DNA from: an uncultured Mucispirillum sp.
Lineage (GTDB): Bacteria > Chrysiogenota > Deferribacteres > Deferribacterales > Mucispirillaceae
Length of the DNA: 64,000 nt
Assembly (NCBI GenBank): GCA_944324495.1
Contig: CALUWN010000005.1
Coordinates: 62,001 to 126,000 of the forward strand
Direction of reading: 5' to 3'
Positions 1 to 8,900 of this stretch are shown piece by piece (positions within the stretch are counted from its first letter, which is position 1; each line of letters begins with the position of its first letter). The notes below the pieces were generated by a model. It did no database searches. It was not told the DNA's origin and saw nothing but the letters and a program-made list of their open reading frames with translations. The translations under genes and the position numbers were made by a program.

Positions 1-1060
1 TTTCTTCATATACATAAATATCATTTTTAAATGGCATAATATATACAATATTTGTACCACCTGCATATTTGGCTATATAATCCTGCAATATACTTACATA
101 ATCATAATCATATGATGAACTATCTATATCCCTTTTAGAAAATGTTTCTATAAATCTTAATAATATTTTATCATCTATATTTTTTGGAGTGATGTTGATA
201 CCATATAATCCAGAGCTTCCTTCTACTACAATCTCTGTAAAAAAATTTGTGTGGCTGTTAAATATATCAAAATTCCCTTTTGTAAAAAGTACAGCATTTT
301 TTAGATTTATACTTTGGATATTATTTGCTAAATCAATTATAGAAAAACTTTTTCCATTACTTTCATAATCATTTATTAATTTTATAAGATTATAAACGCT
401 TTTGGTTGTATTTGAAGTTTCATTATCATTTAAAAATTCATTAATATTATTTTCAGTAATATTATTTAATTTTTTAATATGCTCTACTACTTTATCATAT
501 TCATAAAGCCCGTCTTTTGCAAGATACGATAAAGTGTATGCAAAATTATATTTTTGACTATTTATGACATTTTTATCATTTATGCTTTTTATACTTTGTA
601 AAAGATATGCTTCATACTTTTCTAATGCGTCATAACATACTGCTTCTTTATCTTCATTAATACCTAAAGCATTGGAAATGCTTGGCTTGTATAATAAATC
701 CATATATTTTTTTATTGCATAGTTTAGTTTTTTTTCGTCATCTAATAAAGTATAATCATAATCTTCTATTGAATTATAACCGCAGTTATTAATCTGTATA
801 TCATATTCTTTTTCAATATCTGCTTTTATAAACGGAATATGTTTTTCTTCTATTATTTCTACTTTTTCTTCTTTAGTTTCAACTTTTTTTTCTATATTTT
901 CATTTTCAACCTGCTCTTTTTTTTCAGGTTCAGCTGTGCTTACAGACTGTTCTGTTGTACTTTCTGTATTATTTTCTACTGTTTTTTCTTCCTGCTTTTT
1001 GCAAGCTGATATTACTATTAATAAAATAATACTGATTAATAATATTAATTTTCTTTTCAT
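1..1060 (-). CDS. Lipoprotein of unknown function (partial, C-terminus off the left edge)
   Basis: 353 codons are visible, starting at an ATG at 1060 with a good upstream ribosome-binding site (GGGAG, about 3 to 6 bases away). The N-terminus is a lipoprotein signal: a basic MKRK start, a hydrophobic stretch and the lipobox ISAC with Cys20, so the mature protein should be lipid-anchored in the envelope. Residues about 21-60 form a Glu/Lys/Thr-rich, low-complexity linker typical of lipoproteins that stand off from the membrane. The rest is Asn/Lys/Asp-rich and probably mostly helical. I recognise no enzymatic domain. It diverges from the secreted protein at 1311, so both may be driven from the shared 250 bp spacer. 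The gene, start and lipobox are seen; the function is unknown. Confidence 0.85.
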   Translation of the reverse strand, partial: MKRKLILLISIILLIVISACKKQEEKTVENNTESTTEQSVSTAEPEKKEQVENENIEKKVETKEEKVEIIEEKHIPFIKADIEKEYDIQINNCGYNSIEDYDYTLLDDEKKLNYAIKKYMDLLYKPSISNALGINEDKEAVCYDALEKYEAYLLQSIKSINDKNVINSQKYNFAYTLSYLAKDGLYEYDKVVEHIKKLNNITENNINEFLNDNETSNTTKSVYNLIKLINDYESNGKSFSIIDLANNIQSINLKNAVLFTKGNFDIFNSHTNFFTEIVVEGSSGLYGINITPKNIDDKILLRFIETFSKRDIDSSSYDYDYVSILQDYIAKYAGGTNIVYIMPFKNDIYVYEE

Positions 1061-1252
1061 ACTCCCATCCCAACATTTTAATATATTATTTTAATTCTTT
1101 ATATTTTTTTGCATTATGTGATTTTAAATACTCTGCAATATGCATGTATCCTTTCATCAATATAATAACAAGTGGATACTATCAAGCTGCACTCTAATGC
1201 ATCTAAACAATCATTTAGTCTATCATATATATTCCTTTTTCTCAACATATTC

Positions 1253-1279
1253 TTGACATCATATACTACAATGTATAAT
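1253..1279 (+). promoter_or_regulatory. Candidate sigma-70 promoter for the secreted protein at 1311
   Basis: A consensus TTGACA lies at 1253-1258 and TATAAT at 1274-1279. The spacing is 15 bases, short of the ideal 17; an alternative -10 (TAATAA) at 1276-1281 gives 17. It lies about 30 bases upstream of the start codon at 1311, which has its own GGGAGA ribosome-binding site. Seen by eye only. Confidence 0.45.
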
Positions 1280-1310
1280 AATACTCTACTACAAATTTGG
1301 GAGATTAAAC

Positions 1311-2324
1311 ATGCCTTTAATAATTTTATTATTTCTATTTATTTTTTCATTTAATTCATATGCACAAGAGAGTATGGTGTATAAAAGTATAAAAAAAGGT
1401 GATATAGAAGTTTTAACTGTAAATAACCCTAACACTGATAATCAACTTACTAAAAAAGAAGTAGAAGAGTTTTTCATTAACTCCCAAAATGAGCCAATGA
1501 TTATTTCAATATATGATACTTATGGTGCTGTTGCAGAAGGTGAGCTTTTATATAAAGGTGAAAAAGTAAAATATCAAATTGATGGCGGCGGCTGGGGAAC
1601 AGTATTTGCTCCCATTAAAAATGTTGATAATCTTGAAGTATATACTGTTGTATGCAATGGTGTAAAATGTAAACCATGTGCTGATATTTCTTCTTTGAAT
1701 ATTTATGAAAATTTATCAAGTGGTTCGTTTGACCAAAGAGATGTTGAAACCATTAAACGCTATGGAAGAACTCAGTGTATAGGTGATAAAGATAATGTAG
1801 AAATTAATATATTAAAAGTTTTTGAAGCAGGTTATTTACTGCCAGATTATAACAAAAAAAATAAAGATGAAAAAACTCAAATTAAAGATTTATTTTTTAA
1901 TAGTTTTTTGTATTTTAATACAAATTATAAAATTGATGGAGAAAAAAGTAAATTAAAAGAGCAAATTGATTATTTTAATAAAAATTTATCATCTCTTTCA
2001 CTAAATAATACTGAAAAAATAATGTGTAAAAATTTACTAGAATTATCATATAATTTTATTGGAATAGATACTACCCTTACTAATATTGATAAATACAGCG
2101 ATAGCGATTTTTATGTAAAATATAGAATACTGCTTTTTGATTATTATATAAAAAAGAAAAACAAACAAAATAATACAGATAATTTATATAATAATATAAA
2201 AGATATGATAGAAAGCAAAAAAAATGTAATGATAAGTGATTATAAAAACAAAAAAACAAGCTTTAATTATTACTATCTATATACAAGTTTATTAAACATC
2301 ATAAAAAAATATCAGTTTTATTGA
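1311..2324 (+). CDS. Secreted protein of unknown function with a Cys-containing N-terminal domain
   Basis: A 337-residue protein with a Sec signal peptide (residues 1-18, cleavage expected at SYA|QE), so it is probably periplasmic or exported. Residues 20-125 are rich in short beta-like segments and include a glycine-rich DGGGWG turn and three clustered cysteines (C115, C120, C123, pattern Cx4CxxC) with another near 157, which could form disulfides. The C-terminal two thirds is Asn/Lys-rich and looks helical. I do not recognise a family. The start is supported by GGGAGA 8 bases upstream and a plausible promoter. The transposase remnant follows. No function is proposed. Confidence 0.75.
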   Translation: MPLIILLFLFIFSFNSYAQESMVYKSIKKGDIEVLTVNNPNTDNQLTKKEVEEFFINSQNEPMIISIYDTYGAVAEGELLYKGEKVKYQIDGGGWGTVFAPIKNVDNLEVYTVVCNGVKCKPCADISSLNIYENLSSGSFDQRDVETIKRYGRTQCIGDKDNVEINILKVFEAGYLLPDYNKKNKDEKTQIKDLFFNSFLYFNTNYKIDGEKSKLKEQIDYFNKNLSSLSLNNTEKIMCKNLLELSYNFIGIDTTLTNIDKYSDSDFYVKYRILLFDYYIKKKNKQNNTDNLYNNIKDMIESKKNVMISDYKNKKTSFNYYYLYTSLLNIIKKYQFY

Positions 2325-2448
2325 GCCTGTGAAAAAAAGTCTGTAAATTCAGTTTTCTATGATTATATTTTTACATATCCTGCTCTATGAATACCAAAAT
2401 AAAGTTATTCAGTCAAGAGTAGGAATTTATTTTTCCATTTCTATATCT
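2325..2448. other. Intergenic stretch with no gene seen
   Basis: Between the secreted-protein stop and the IS256-type remnant. AT-rich. No open frame, convincing terminator or terminal inverted repeat could be identified by eye. Confidence 0.5.
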
Positions 2449-2679
2449 CTATTCAGGCAGCCGTCCTTCATACATAATGCTTAATTCCCCATAAACTTGA
2501 GCCCAGTTCCTAATGGTACCAGTACATTTTTTAGTTGCTTCAAATGTTGCCAAATAAAGAGCCTTTAAAAGTGATGTATCACTTAGAAATACACTCCGTT
2601 GACTGTTTAATTTACGATAGACAGAATTTAATGACTCTATTGTATTGGTGGTATATATGACTTTCCTAGTGGTAGAGTT
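2449..2679 (-). pseudogene. IS256-family transposase, C-terminal remnant
   Basis: Minus-strand translation gives 76 residues ending at a TAG stop (2449-2451). They contain the IS256/Mutator C-terminal signature: VIYTTNTIESLN, then RKLN..RSVF, then LLKALYLAT and a terminal EGRLPE. Known family members are about 400 residues, with the last catalytic Glu in the NTIESLN helix region. The upstream two thirds is missing: the homology stops abruptly near 2679, next to the rplQ terminator at 2694. There is no start codon in context and no matching upstream reading frame, so this is a decayed insertion-sequence fragment, not a functional gene. It marks past transposition at the downstream edge of the ribosomal operon. 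Family assignment comes from motif recognition. Confidence 0.85.
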
Positions 2680-2693
2680 AATAATATATAAAC

Positions 2694-2715
2694 AAGGGGC
2701 TTATAAAAGCCCCTT
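2694..2715 (-). terminator. Intrinsic terminator after rplQ
   Basis: A perfect 7 bp stem (AAGGGGC / GCCCCTT) with an 8-base AT loop lies 3 bases past the rplQ stop on the minus strand. It is followed by a modest T-rich run (TTGTTTATAT). It ends the ribosomal block. Confidence 0.75.
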
Positions 2716-2718
2716 AAA

Positions 2719-3084
2719 TTATTTTTTGATTTCTTCAACAAATTCAATTATTGCCATTTCAGCATTGTCCCCTTTACGACGGCCAGTTTTTAATACTCTT
2801 GTATAACCACCGTTTCTGTCTTTAAAAACAGGGGCAATTTCATGGAAAAGTTTTCTAACACTTTCAGCATTAGGAAGTTTTTGTAAAGCAAGTCTTCTTG
2901 CAGCCACATCGCCTCTTTTAGCAAGAGTGATTAATGGCTCAATAACACCTCTTAAAACTTTTGCTTTATCAAGTGTAGTTTCTATTTTACCATTTTCAAT
3001 TAAAGACACTGTCATATTGCGGAAAGTAGCAATACGGTGTGATGTCTTCATTCTAAACTTGTTATTAACCACATTGTGTCTCAT
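2719..3084 (-). CDS. rplQ: 50S ribosomal protein L17
   Basis: A 121-residue L17. The N-terminus MRHNVVNNKFRMKTSHR and the following RNMTVSLIENGKIETT are the conserved L17 start, which packs near the exit-tunnel side of the 50S subunit. Length is normal for the family (about 116-130). The start codon overlaps the rpoA stop by one base (TAATG), so it is translationally coupled as the last gene of the alpha-type block, directly before an intrinsic terminator. Confidence 0.97.
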   Translation of the reverse strand: MRHNVVNNKFRMKTSHRIATFRNMTVSLIENGKIETTLDKAKVLRGVIEPLITLAKRGDVAARRLALQKLPNAESVRKLFHEIAPVFKDRNGGYTRVLKTGRRKGDNAEMAIIEFVEEIKK

Positions 3085-4091
3085 TATTCAACCTCAGAAT
3101 CCTTTTTCTTATAGCCTAGACTCTCTAAATCCATACCAAGGCTTAAGCCAAGGTCAGATAATACTTTTTTGATTTCTTCAAGAGATTTTCTACCAAAGTT
3201 TTTAGTTTTCAGCATTTCTCCATCAGTTTTACTGCATAATTCATAGAGAGTTTTAATGTTAGCATTTTTAAGGCAGTTATAAGCTCTAACAGAAAGCTCA
3301 AGCTCTTCAATGCTGTTATCAAGCATTTCAAGAACTTGGCTGTTGCCTCTGTTCTCTTCAACATCTGCCTCTTCTTCATCTTTTTCTTCAAAGTTTATAA
3401 ACTGAGTCATGTAGTCTTTAACTATTTTTGCTGCAAAAGCCATTGCTTCTTCAGGTCTAACAGAGCCATCAGTTTCAATTTCTAATATCAGCTTATCATA
3501 ATCAGTACTTTGCCCAACACGAGCATTTTCTACATGATAATTTACTCTTTTAATAGGAGTAAATATAGCGTCAACAGGCATAATATCAATTTCGTTATTG
3601 AATTTATCCTCAAATTCACCGCTTGGTACATAGCCGATACCACGTTCTACAATCAGCTCCATATATAATTCTAAATTATCATCACTGATTGTGAGAATAT
3701 GTTGCTCTGGGTCAAGCACTTCTACTGTGCCATCGCCTTGTATATCACCAGCAGTAACTGGACCTTTGCCTTTTTTCTTAATAAACACCTTAGTTTGCTC
3801 AGGAACACTTGAGCACAATGTAAGGTCTTTAACGTTTAAGAGAATCTCTACTACATCCTCAATGACGCCTGGTACAGTTGAAAACTCATTTGTAACCCCG
3901 GAAATACGCACACCAACTACGGCTGTGCCTTCAATAGATGAAAGCATAACTCGTCTTAAAGCGTTACCAATAGTAGTACCAAAACCTTTTTCATATGGCT
4001 CAATTATGAATTTACCGTATGTGTTTGATACCTGTCCAACCGGTTCAATACTTTTAGGTTTTATTAAATTCCTAAAATTCATCATTATCAT
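3084..4091 (-). CDS. rpoA: DNA-directed RNA polymerase subunit alpha
   Basis: 335 residues, close to the usual 320-340. The N-terminal assembly domain (about 1-230) carries the dimerisation motif IEPYEKGFGTTIGNALRR and MLSSIEGTAV. An acidic linker (EEKDEEEADVEE) leads to the C-terminal domain (about 255-320), with the helix-hairpin-helix NFGRKSLEEIKKVLSDLGLSL that binds UP elements and activators. Of the clustered Met codons at the start (M1, M3, M4), GGAGG lies 11 bases upstream of M1, so M1 or M3 are possible. It sits between rpsD and rplQ, the standard alpha-operon order, which co-regulates polymerase and ribosome synthesis. Confidence 0.97.
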   Translation of the reverse strand: MIMMNFRNLIKPKSIEPVGQVSNTYGKFIIEPYEKGFGTTIGNALRRVMLSSIEGTAVVGVRISGVTNEFSTVPGVIEDVVEILLNVKDLTLCSSVPEQTKVFIKKKGKGPVTAGDIQGDGTVEVLDPEQHILTISDDNLELYMELIVERGIGYVPSGEFEDKFNNEIDIMPVDAIFTPIKRVNYHVENARVGQSTDYDKLILEIETDGSVRPEEAMAFAAKIVKDYMTQFINFEEKDEEEADVEENRGNSQVLEMLDNSIEELELSVRAYNCLKNANIKTLYELCSKTDGEMLKTKNFGRKSLEEIKKVLSDLGLSLGMDLESLGYKKKDSEVE

Positions 4092-4119
4092 AGGTAATGC
4101 ATCCTCCGCTTTATCAGCG

Positions 4120-4746
4120 TTATTTAGAGTAGAGCTCTACGATGAGCGATTCTTGAATGTCATAAGCAATATCTGTTCTTTCTGGAAGCCTATTAACATT
4201 CGCTTTAAAATTTTGCTTATCAAGAGATATCCATTCAGGGATTCCTCTACCTGCAGCAGTCTCAAGAGATTCTACTATTCTTGCATGATTTCTGCTTTTT
4301 TCTTTTACTTCCACAACCATTCCCGGTTTAACTAAGAATGATGGTATACTTACTTTCCTACCGTTTACAGTAAAGTGTTCATGTTTAACCATTTGGCGTG
4401 CTTCTTTACGGCTTGAAGCAAAACCTGCTCTGTAAACAACATTATCAAGACGGCGTTCTAAGAACTGGAGTAATATTTCACCAGTAATACCTTCCATAGA
4501 AGATGCTTTTTCAAAATATCTACGGAATTGTGATTCTAATACGCCATAAATTCTTTTAGCTTTTTGTTTTTCACGAAGCTGAACACCATAGTCGCTAAGT
4601 TTTTTGTGTAACTTACCATGTTGACCTGGTGCGTACTCTTTTCTTTCAAAAGCACATTTTTCTTTATAGCAGCGTTCGCCTTTAAGAAAAAGCTTCATAT
4701 TTTCGCGTCTGCAAAGTTTGCAGTTTGCACCTGTATATCTAGCCAA
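4120..4746 (-). CDS. rpsD: 30S ribosomal protein S4 (zinc-binding type)
   Basis: 208 residues. The N-terminus has a cysteine cluster (CKLC near 9-12, then two more Cys around 27 and 33), marking the zinc-binding form of S4. The S4 RNA-binding domain follows with [22 protein letters not shown]4 nucleates assembly of the 16S rRNA 5' domain and in many bacteria represses its own operon. It lies 28 bases upstream of rpoA and 11 bases downstream of rpsK. Confidence 0.97.
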   Translation of the reverse strand: MARYTGANCKLCRRENMKLFLKGERCYKEKCAFERKEYAPGQHGKLHKKLSDYGVQLREKQKAKRIYGVLESQFRRYFEKASSMEGITGEILLQFLERRLDNVVYRAGFASSRKEARQMVKHEHFTVNGRKVSIPSFLVKPGMVVEVKEKSRNHARIVESLETAAGRGIPEWISLDKQNFKANVNRLPERTDIAYDIQESLIVELYSK

Positions 4747-4757
4747 GGTATCCTCTC

Positions 4758-5144
4758 CTAAACTCTTCTTTTCTTAATAGGACGGCATCCGTTATGTGGA
4801 ACGGGTGTAATGTCTCTAATAACTGTAATCTTGATTCCAGCAGCTTGAATTGCTCTAATAGCACTTTCTCTACCAGAACCCGGTCCTTTAACACTAACTT
4901 CAACTTCTCTCATACCGAAATCAACAGCTTTTTTAGCTGCATTTTCAGCTGCAAGTTGAGCAGCGAAAGGAGTGGATTTCCTTGAGTTTTTAAAATTTTC
5001 TGTTCCGCCAGTTGCCCAGCATACTACATTACCTTTCACATCTGTAAAAGCGATGTGAGTGTTATTAAATGTAGAATTAATATGAGCTATACCCCTTGGT
5101 ACGCTCTTTTTTTCTCTTTTACCTGATTTTCTAGGACCTGCCAT
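4758..5144 (-). CDS. rpsK: 30S ribosomal protein S11
   Basis: 128 residues. Conserved S11 landmarks are [18 protein letters not shown] at 18-35, the [13 protein letters not shown] loop and the C-terminal [19 protein letters not shown]11 forms the platform around the 690 loop of 16S rRNA next to the E site. The start follows a strong GGAGG. The 109-base spacer to rpsM is larger than elsewhere in the block. Confidence 0.97.
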   Translation of the reverse strand: MAGPRKSGKREKKSVPRGIAHINSTFNNTHIAFTDVKGNVVCWATGGTENFKNSRKSTPFAAQLAAENAAKKAVDFGMREVEVSVKGPGSGRESAIRAIQAAGIKITVIRDITPVPHNGCRPIKKRRV

Positions 5145-5253
5145 GGTTCCTCCAAAGTAGCATTATGATAGAATATTAACCTACTGAATACCCTTTAACA
5201 GATAGTCCAGTTAATACCTACGCAGTGTCTTATTTAAAGACAACTATCAAGTT
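5145..5253 (-). promoter_or_regulatory. Structured spacer between rpsM and rpsK
   Basis: This 109-base gap, unusually long for the block, contains two short potential hairpins on the minus strand: GTCTT..AAGAC, 5 bp, close after the rpsM stop, and TTAAC..GTTAA, 5 bp, further on. In enterobacteria the S4 repressor target lies upstream of rpsM, not here, so a translational operator is only a possibility. No open frame is seen. Confidence 0.25.
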
Positions 5254-5622
5254 TTACTTCCTTTTAATACCGCGTTTACCAGCAAGACCACGACGAGTTC
5301 TTGCATTAGAACGAGTTTTTTGACCTCTAACAGGTAAACCCATTTTGTGTCTCCAACCGCGGTAGCAGTTTATCTCCATAAGGCGCTTGATAGCAAGGCC
5401 GATTTCTTTTCTTAAATCGCCCTCCACCTTATAGTTTTCCTCTAATAATTTTCTGATTGAGGAAATTTCCTGCTCTGTTAACTCAGCCACTCTTTTGTTG
5501 CTATCGATTCCTGTTTCTGCGATAACTTTACGGGCTGTACTTCTACCTACTCCATAAATGTAGGTAAGACCGATTTCTACTTTCTTGTTGTTTGGAATGT
5601 CAACTCCGGCTACTCGCGCCAC
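5254..5622 (-). CDS. rpsM: 30S ribosomal protein S13
   Basis: 122 residues. Starts [24 protein letters not shown] and has the [10 protein letters not shown] helix-two-turn-helix and the basic C-terminal tail [17 protein letters not shown] then RTRRG, which reaches the P-site tRNA. S13 also bridges to L5 in the 50S. It lies 11 bases downstream of rpmJ, the common infA-rpmJ-rpsM order. Confidence 0.97.
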   Translation of the reverse strand: MARVAGVDIPNNKKVEIGLTYIYGVGRSTARKVIAETGIDSNKRVAELTEQEISSIRKLLEENYKVEGDLRKEIGLAIKRLMEINCYRGWRHKMGLPVRGQKTRSNARTRRGLAGKRGIKRK

Positions 5623-5633
5623 TATCCGCCTCC

Positions 5634-5747
5634 TTAGCCTTGCCTTTGTTTGTGGCGGGGATTTTCACAGATTATTCTGATTACCCCTTTCCTTTTCACA
5701 ATCTTGCATTTACTGCAAATCGGTTTAACGCTAGCTCTTACTTTCAT
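5634..5747 (-). CDS. rpmJ: 50S ribosomal protein L36
   Basis: A 37-residue L36. The minus-strand frame begins [20 protein letters not shown] and ends with NPRHKQRQG and a TAA at 5634-5636. The zinc-binding C..C...C...H set is intact (C11, C14, C27, H32), so this is the zinc-dependent form. GGAGC precedes the ATG. Position between infA and rpsM is the textbook one. Confidence 0.97.
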   Translation of the reverse strand: MKVRASVKPICSKCKIVKRKGVIRIICENPRHKQRQG

Positions 5748-5761
5748 TTTGTCTGCTCCGT

Positions 5762-5983
5762 TTATTTTTGCCGATATGTAATTCTGCCCTTCGTCAAATC
5801 ATACGGGGAAAGCTCAATTGTAACTTTATCACCCGGTAATATTCTGATGAAGTTCATTCTCATCTTGCCCGATAAATGAGCAAGAACGGTATGTTGATTT
5901 TCAAGAGTCACTTTAAACTGAGCATTTGGCAATGCTTCTACAACTACGCCTGATGCTTCAATTACATCATCTTTTTTACTCAT
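5762..5983 (-). CDS. infA: Translation initiation factor IF-1
   Basis: 73 residues, a single OB-fold. Starts [20 protein letters not shown] and carries the conserved [21 protein letters not shown] core and the ending [15 protein letters not shown]-1 occupies the 30S A site during initiation. It lies between map and rpmJ, consistent with the spc-to-alpha junction in many bacteria. Confidence 0.97.
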   Translation of the reverse strand: MSKKDDVIEASGVVVEALPNAQFKVTLENQHTVLAHLSGKMRMNFIRILPGDKVTIELSPYDLTKGRITYRQK

Positions 5984-6019
5984 AATGTTCTCTTCCCCTC
6001 AACATTAAATTTGCAAAGC

Positions 6020-6775
6020 TTACGCTTCGTCTTCTAAAGTTAGAATAAGTGGTGCATCATTTGTAACTACCACCGTATTCTCATAATGAGCTGCAATGGA
6101 ACCATCGACTGTAACGGCTGTCCATCTATCTTCTAAAATTTTAATAGCGTAATCACCGTATGTAACCATTGGTTCAATTGCTAATACCGCACCGGGCTTT
6201 AACCTAAAACCACGATTTGGCCTGCCATAGTTTGGAATAGAAGGTTCTTCATGCATACTTCTGCCTACACCATGCCCTTGGTATTCTCTAATAACACCAA
6301 AGCCAGCCGCTTCCACATGGGTTTGGACTGCATGAGAAATGTCTGATACTCTAAAGCCTGCTTTAGCGTACTCAACACCCTTAAAAAAAGACTCTTTAGT
6401 CACTTCTATAAGCCTTACTGCTTCCTTACTAATATTTCCAACAGGGAAAGTCCTGCAAGCATCACTGTGAAAGCCATCTTTATTAGCGACCACATCGACA
6501 CTTATAATATCCCCCTCTTTAAGAACGTAATCATTAGGGATGCCGTGCACCACCACATTATTAACTGATGTACAGCACGAACCCGGAAAACCATGATACC
6601 CCTTAGATGATGGAATGGCGGACATTGAGTATATAATACTTTCCACCCGTTTGTCAACATCTTTTGTTGTAATTCCCGGTTTTATATAATTTTTTAAGTC
6701 TTTAAATACTGCTTTCACAACTTCTGAAGCAGTTTTTATCTTCTCTATTTCGTTTTTTGAGTATAAAACAACCAT
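6020..6775 (-). CDS. map: Methionine aminopeptidase, type I
   Basis: 251 residues, the normal length of bacterial type I enzymes. It removes the initiator Met from nascent proteins. The five metal ligands are all visible: Asp in ISVDVVANKDG, Asp in FHSDACRTF, His in GHGVGRSMHEEP, Glu in AIEPMVT and Glu in HYENTVV. The substrate-loop His is in NNVVVHGIPND. Its ATG overlaps the adk stop by one base, implying coupling. The family's zinc-finger extension is absent. Confidence 0.97.
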   Translation of the reverse strand: MVVLYSKNEIEKIKTASEVVKAVFKDLKNYIKPGITTKDVDKRVESIIYSMSAIPSSKGYHGFPGSCCTSVNNVVVHGIPNDYVLKEGDIISVDVVANKDGFHSDACRTFPVGNISKEAVRLIEVTKESFFKGVEYAKAGFRVSDISHAVQTHVEAAGFGVIREYQGHGVGRSMHEEPSIPNYGRPNRGFRLKPGAVLAIEPMVTYGDYAIKILEDRWTAVTVDGSIAAHYENTVVVTNDAPLILTLEDEA

Positions 6776-7422
6776 TATTTAAGTATTTCCTCAATCTCTG
6801 CAAATACAGTTTCAGGTTTTTTAGTACCATCTACAATAAATAATTTACCAGTATTTTTGTAGTATGATTTTAAAGAATCAGCCTGCTCATGGAAAACTTC
6901 CAGTCTTTTCTTAACTGTTTCTTCTTTATCGTCATCTCTTTGCACAAGAGGAGTTTTGCCGTCTTCTGCCATACCTTCAACTGCAGGTGGGTTATATTTA
7001 ATATGGTAGATTTTACCAGTAATTGGGCTAGTTCTTCTGCCTGTAATACGCTCAACAATGTATTCATCAGGCACTTCAAGGCTGATAATATGAGTAATTT
7101 CTGTTTTCATATCTTCTTGAAGCATTACATCTAAGCTTTTAGCTTGTGCCAAAGTTCTTGGAAAGCCGTCTAAAATGAAGCCATTTTTGCAATCTGGCTG
7201 TGCAAGTCTTTCTCTCATTAAACCTATAATAATTTCATCAGTTACAAGTTTACCGTTATCCATAAACTCTTTTGCAACTTTTCCAAGTGGTGAGCCAGCT
7301 TTAACAGCTGCCCTTAACATATCACCTGTTGAAATTTGAACTATACCATATTTTTTTATGATAAATTCTGACTGTGTGCCTTTACCTGCACCGGGTGCAC
7401 CTAAAAATACAATGTTTTTCAT
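6775..7422 (-). CDS. adk: Adenylate kinase
   Basis: 215 residues. Interconverts ATP + AMP and 2 ADP. Motifs: P-loop GAPGAGKGTQ at 7-16, AMP-binding STGDMLR, FILDGFPRT, and a long LID (ITGRRTSPITGKIYH..) without the four cysteines, so it is the non-zinc long form typical of Gram-negatives. The start overlaps the secY stop by 4 bases (ATGA). The secY-adk-map order is conserved across bacteria. Confidence 0.97.
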   Translation of the reverse strand: MKNIVFLGAPGAGKGTQSEFIIKKYGIVQISTGDMLRAAVKAGSPLGKVAKEFMDNGKLVTDEIIIGLMRERLAQPDCKNGFILDGFPRTLAQAKSLDVMLQEDMKTEITHIISLEVPDEYIVERITGRRTSPITGKIYHIKYNPPAVEGMAEDGKTPLVQRDDDKEETVKKRLEVFHEQADSLKSYYKNTGKLFIVDGTKKPETVFAEIEEILK

Positions 7423-8732
7423 GACCAGTTTCTCCCTCTAATACGGCCTTTTGCTAAAAAGCCATCATAGTTGTGAGTAAGTAAGTGTGATTCTATTTTT
7501 TGAATTACATCAAGACCAACACCTACAACAATTAACAGGCTTGTTCCACCAAAGTAAAACTGTAAGCCAAATGCCCTTATAAATAACTGTGGCATAACTG
7601 AAACAATTGCTAAATATATTGCACCTACAAACGTTAAGCGAGTAAGTACATAATCTATATAGTTAGCAGTTTCAATACCCGGACGTTTTCCAGGCATTAC
7701 ACCGCCAGATTTATTAATATTATCTGCAATATCTGTTGGGTTAAATATTATAGATGTATAAAAATAAGTAAAGAATATAATCAATGTAAGCTCAAGCACA
7801 TAATAAACTGGGTATTCTGGAGAGAAGAAAAAGTTTATTTTCTGTACTGTTGGGTCATTAGGTAAAAATGTTGCAAGTGTGGCAGGTAATGTTATTAATG
7901 TTGAAGCAAAGATTATAGGTATAACGCCTGCTGGGTTAAGCCTTAATGGAAGGTATGAATTACCAGATGAAACAGTGCCACCTGCATTTCCTTTTCTAAC
8001 ATATTGAATAGGAAGTCTGCGTTGAGATGTTTCCATAAATACGATTGCAACAAAAGCAAAAGCCATAATTGCAACAGCTATAATTAATGGAATAATTTGT
8101 ATTGTGCCAGACTGCATTAAGTTATATGTATTAGATACAGCACTTGGGAATGCTGAGATAATACCTGCCATGATGATTAATGACATACCATTACCTACAC
8201 CAAATGATGTGATTTTTTCACCAAGCCATACTAAAAACATTGTACCAGTTGTAAGTGTAAGAGTAGCAATAAATCTAAACTGCCAGCCATCAATAAACAC
8301 TATTTTAGAGCCATTGATTTCCATATTTTCTATACCAATGGAAATCGCAAGGCCTTGTATAGCAGCAACTACAACTGTCAAATACCTTGTATATTTTGTA
8401 ATAGTTGCCCTTCCCTCACTGCCTCTTTTTTTAAGCTCTGCAAGGGTTGGAATAACTACCGCTAAAAGCTCCATAATGATAGATGCAGAGATGTAAGGCA
8501 TAACACCCATAGCAAAAACTGTTAATTTTGCTAAAGCACCACCTGTAAACATATCAAGAAAACCAAGTATGTTGTTTTCTGCACTTTGAAAAAATTGAGA
8601 TAACGCCTGCCCGTCAACCCCCGGAGTAGGTATGTGAGCACCTATGCGAAATATAGCAAGTAAAAGAAGCGTCATAAATATACGCTTACGTAATTCTGGA
8701 ATAGAAAATATTTCTTCAATTTTCTTAAACAT
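7419..8732 (-). CDS. secY: Preprotein translocase subunit SecY
   Basis: 437 residues with ten hydrophobic segments, the central pore of the Sec translocon in the inner membrane. Landmarks: IFRIGAHIPTPGVD near the start, the plug region LDMFTGGALAKLTVFAMGVMPYI, the YVRKGNAGG loop and GKRPGIETANYI in cytosolic loop 5. In most bacteria secY follows rplO directly. Here it is separated from rplO by about 4.1 kb holding three unrelated genes, and a terminator and a new promoter lie just upstream. It probably now heads its own transcript secY-adk-map-infA and onward. Confidence 0.97.
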   Translation of the reverse strand: MFKKIEEIFSIPELRKRIFMTLLLLAIFRIGAHIPTPGVDGQALSQFFQSAENNILGFLDMFTGGALAKLTVFAMGVMPYISASIIMELLAVVIPTLAELKKRGSEGRATITKYTRYLTVVVAAIQGLAISIGIENMEINGSKIVFIDGWQFRFIATLTLTTGTMFLVWLGEKITSFGVGNGMSLIIMAGIISAFPSAVSNTYNLMQSGTIQIIPLIIAVAIMAFAFVAIVFMETSQRRLPIQYVRKGNAGGTVSSGNSYLPLRLNPAGVIPIIFASTLITLPATLATFLPNDPTVQKINFFFSPEYPVYYVLELTLIIFFTYFYTSIIFNPTDIADNINKSGGVMPGKRPGIETANYIDYVLTRLTFVGAIYLAIVSVMPQLFIRAFGLQFYFGGTSLLIVVGVGLDVIQKIESHLLTHNYDGFLAKGRIRGRNWS

Positions 8733-8772
8733 TCTTTCCGCCTTTATTTATTAAAATACACTATAAAAAAAA

Positions 8773-8801
8773 TTGATACCATATATAAAAAAATTTTGCA
8801 A
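8773..8801 (-). promoter_or_regulatory. Candidate promoter for secY and the downstream ribosomal genes
   Basis: On the minus strand TTGCAA (8796-8801) and TATCAA (8773-8778) are separated by 17 bases, 40 bases before the secY start. A promoter here is needed if the terminator at 8823-8872 works. The -10 match is only moderate. Confidence 0.35.
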
Positions 8802-8822
8802 ACAAAATTATTAGTTTTTGCA

Positions 8823-8872
8823 AAAAAATTGGCTCATATACTAAAAATTCTATTATATGAAATATATGAGCC
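8823..8872 (-). terminator. Intrinsic terminator of the DUF262 module
   Basis: A perfect 10 bp stem (GGCTCATATA at 8831-8840 with TATATGAGCC at 8863-8872) is followed on the minus strand by AATTTTTTTG. The 22-base loop is long but AT-rich and can fold further. It separates the inserted DUF262 genes from secY. Confidence 0.7.
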
Positions 8873-8900
8873 TGTAATACTATGTATAATAAACATTTTT

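Noticed and set aside
1172-1354. 60-codon plus-strand frame ahead of the secreted protein
   Set aside because: It overlaps the better-supported signal-peptide gene at 1311 in another frame, spans the promoter and has low-complexity AT-driven composition.
8793-8820. TTTTGCAAA-like inverted pair upstream of secY as a transposon end
   Set aside because: Imperfect, very AT-rich, and no matching copy was found near 12.7-12.85 kb on the other side of the insert.
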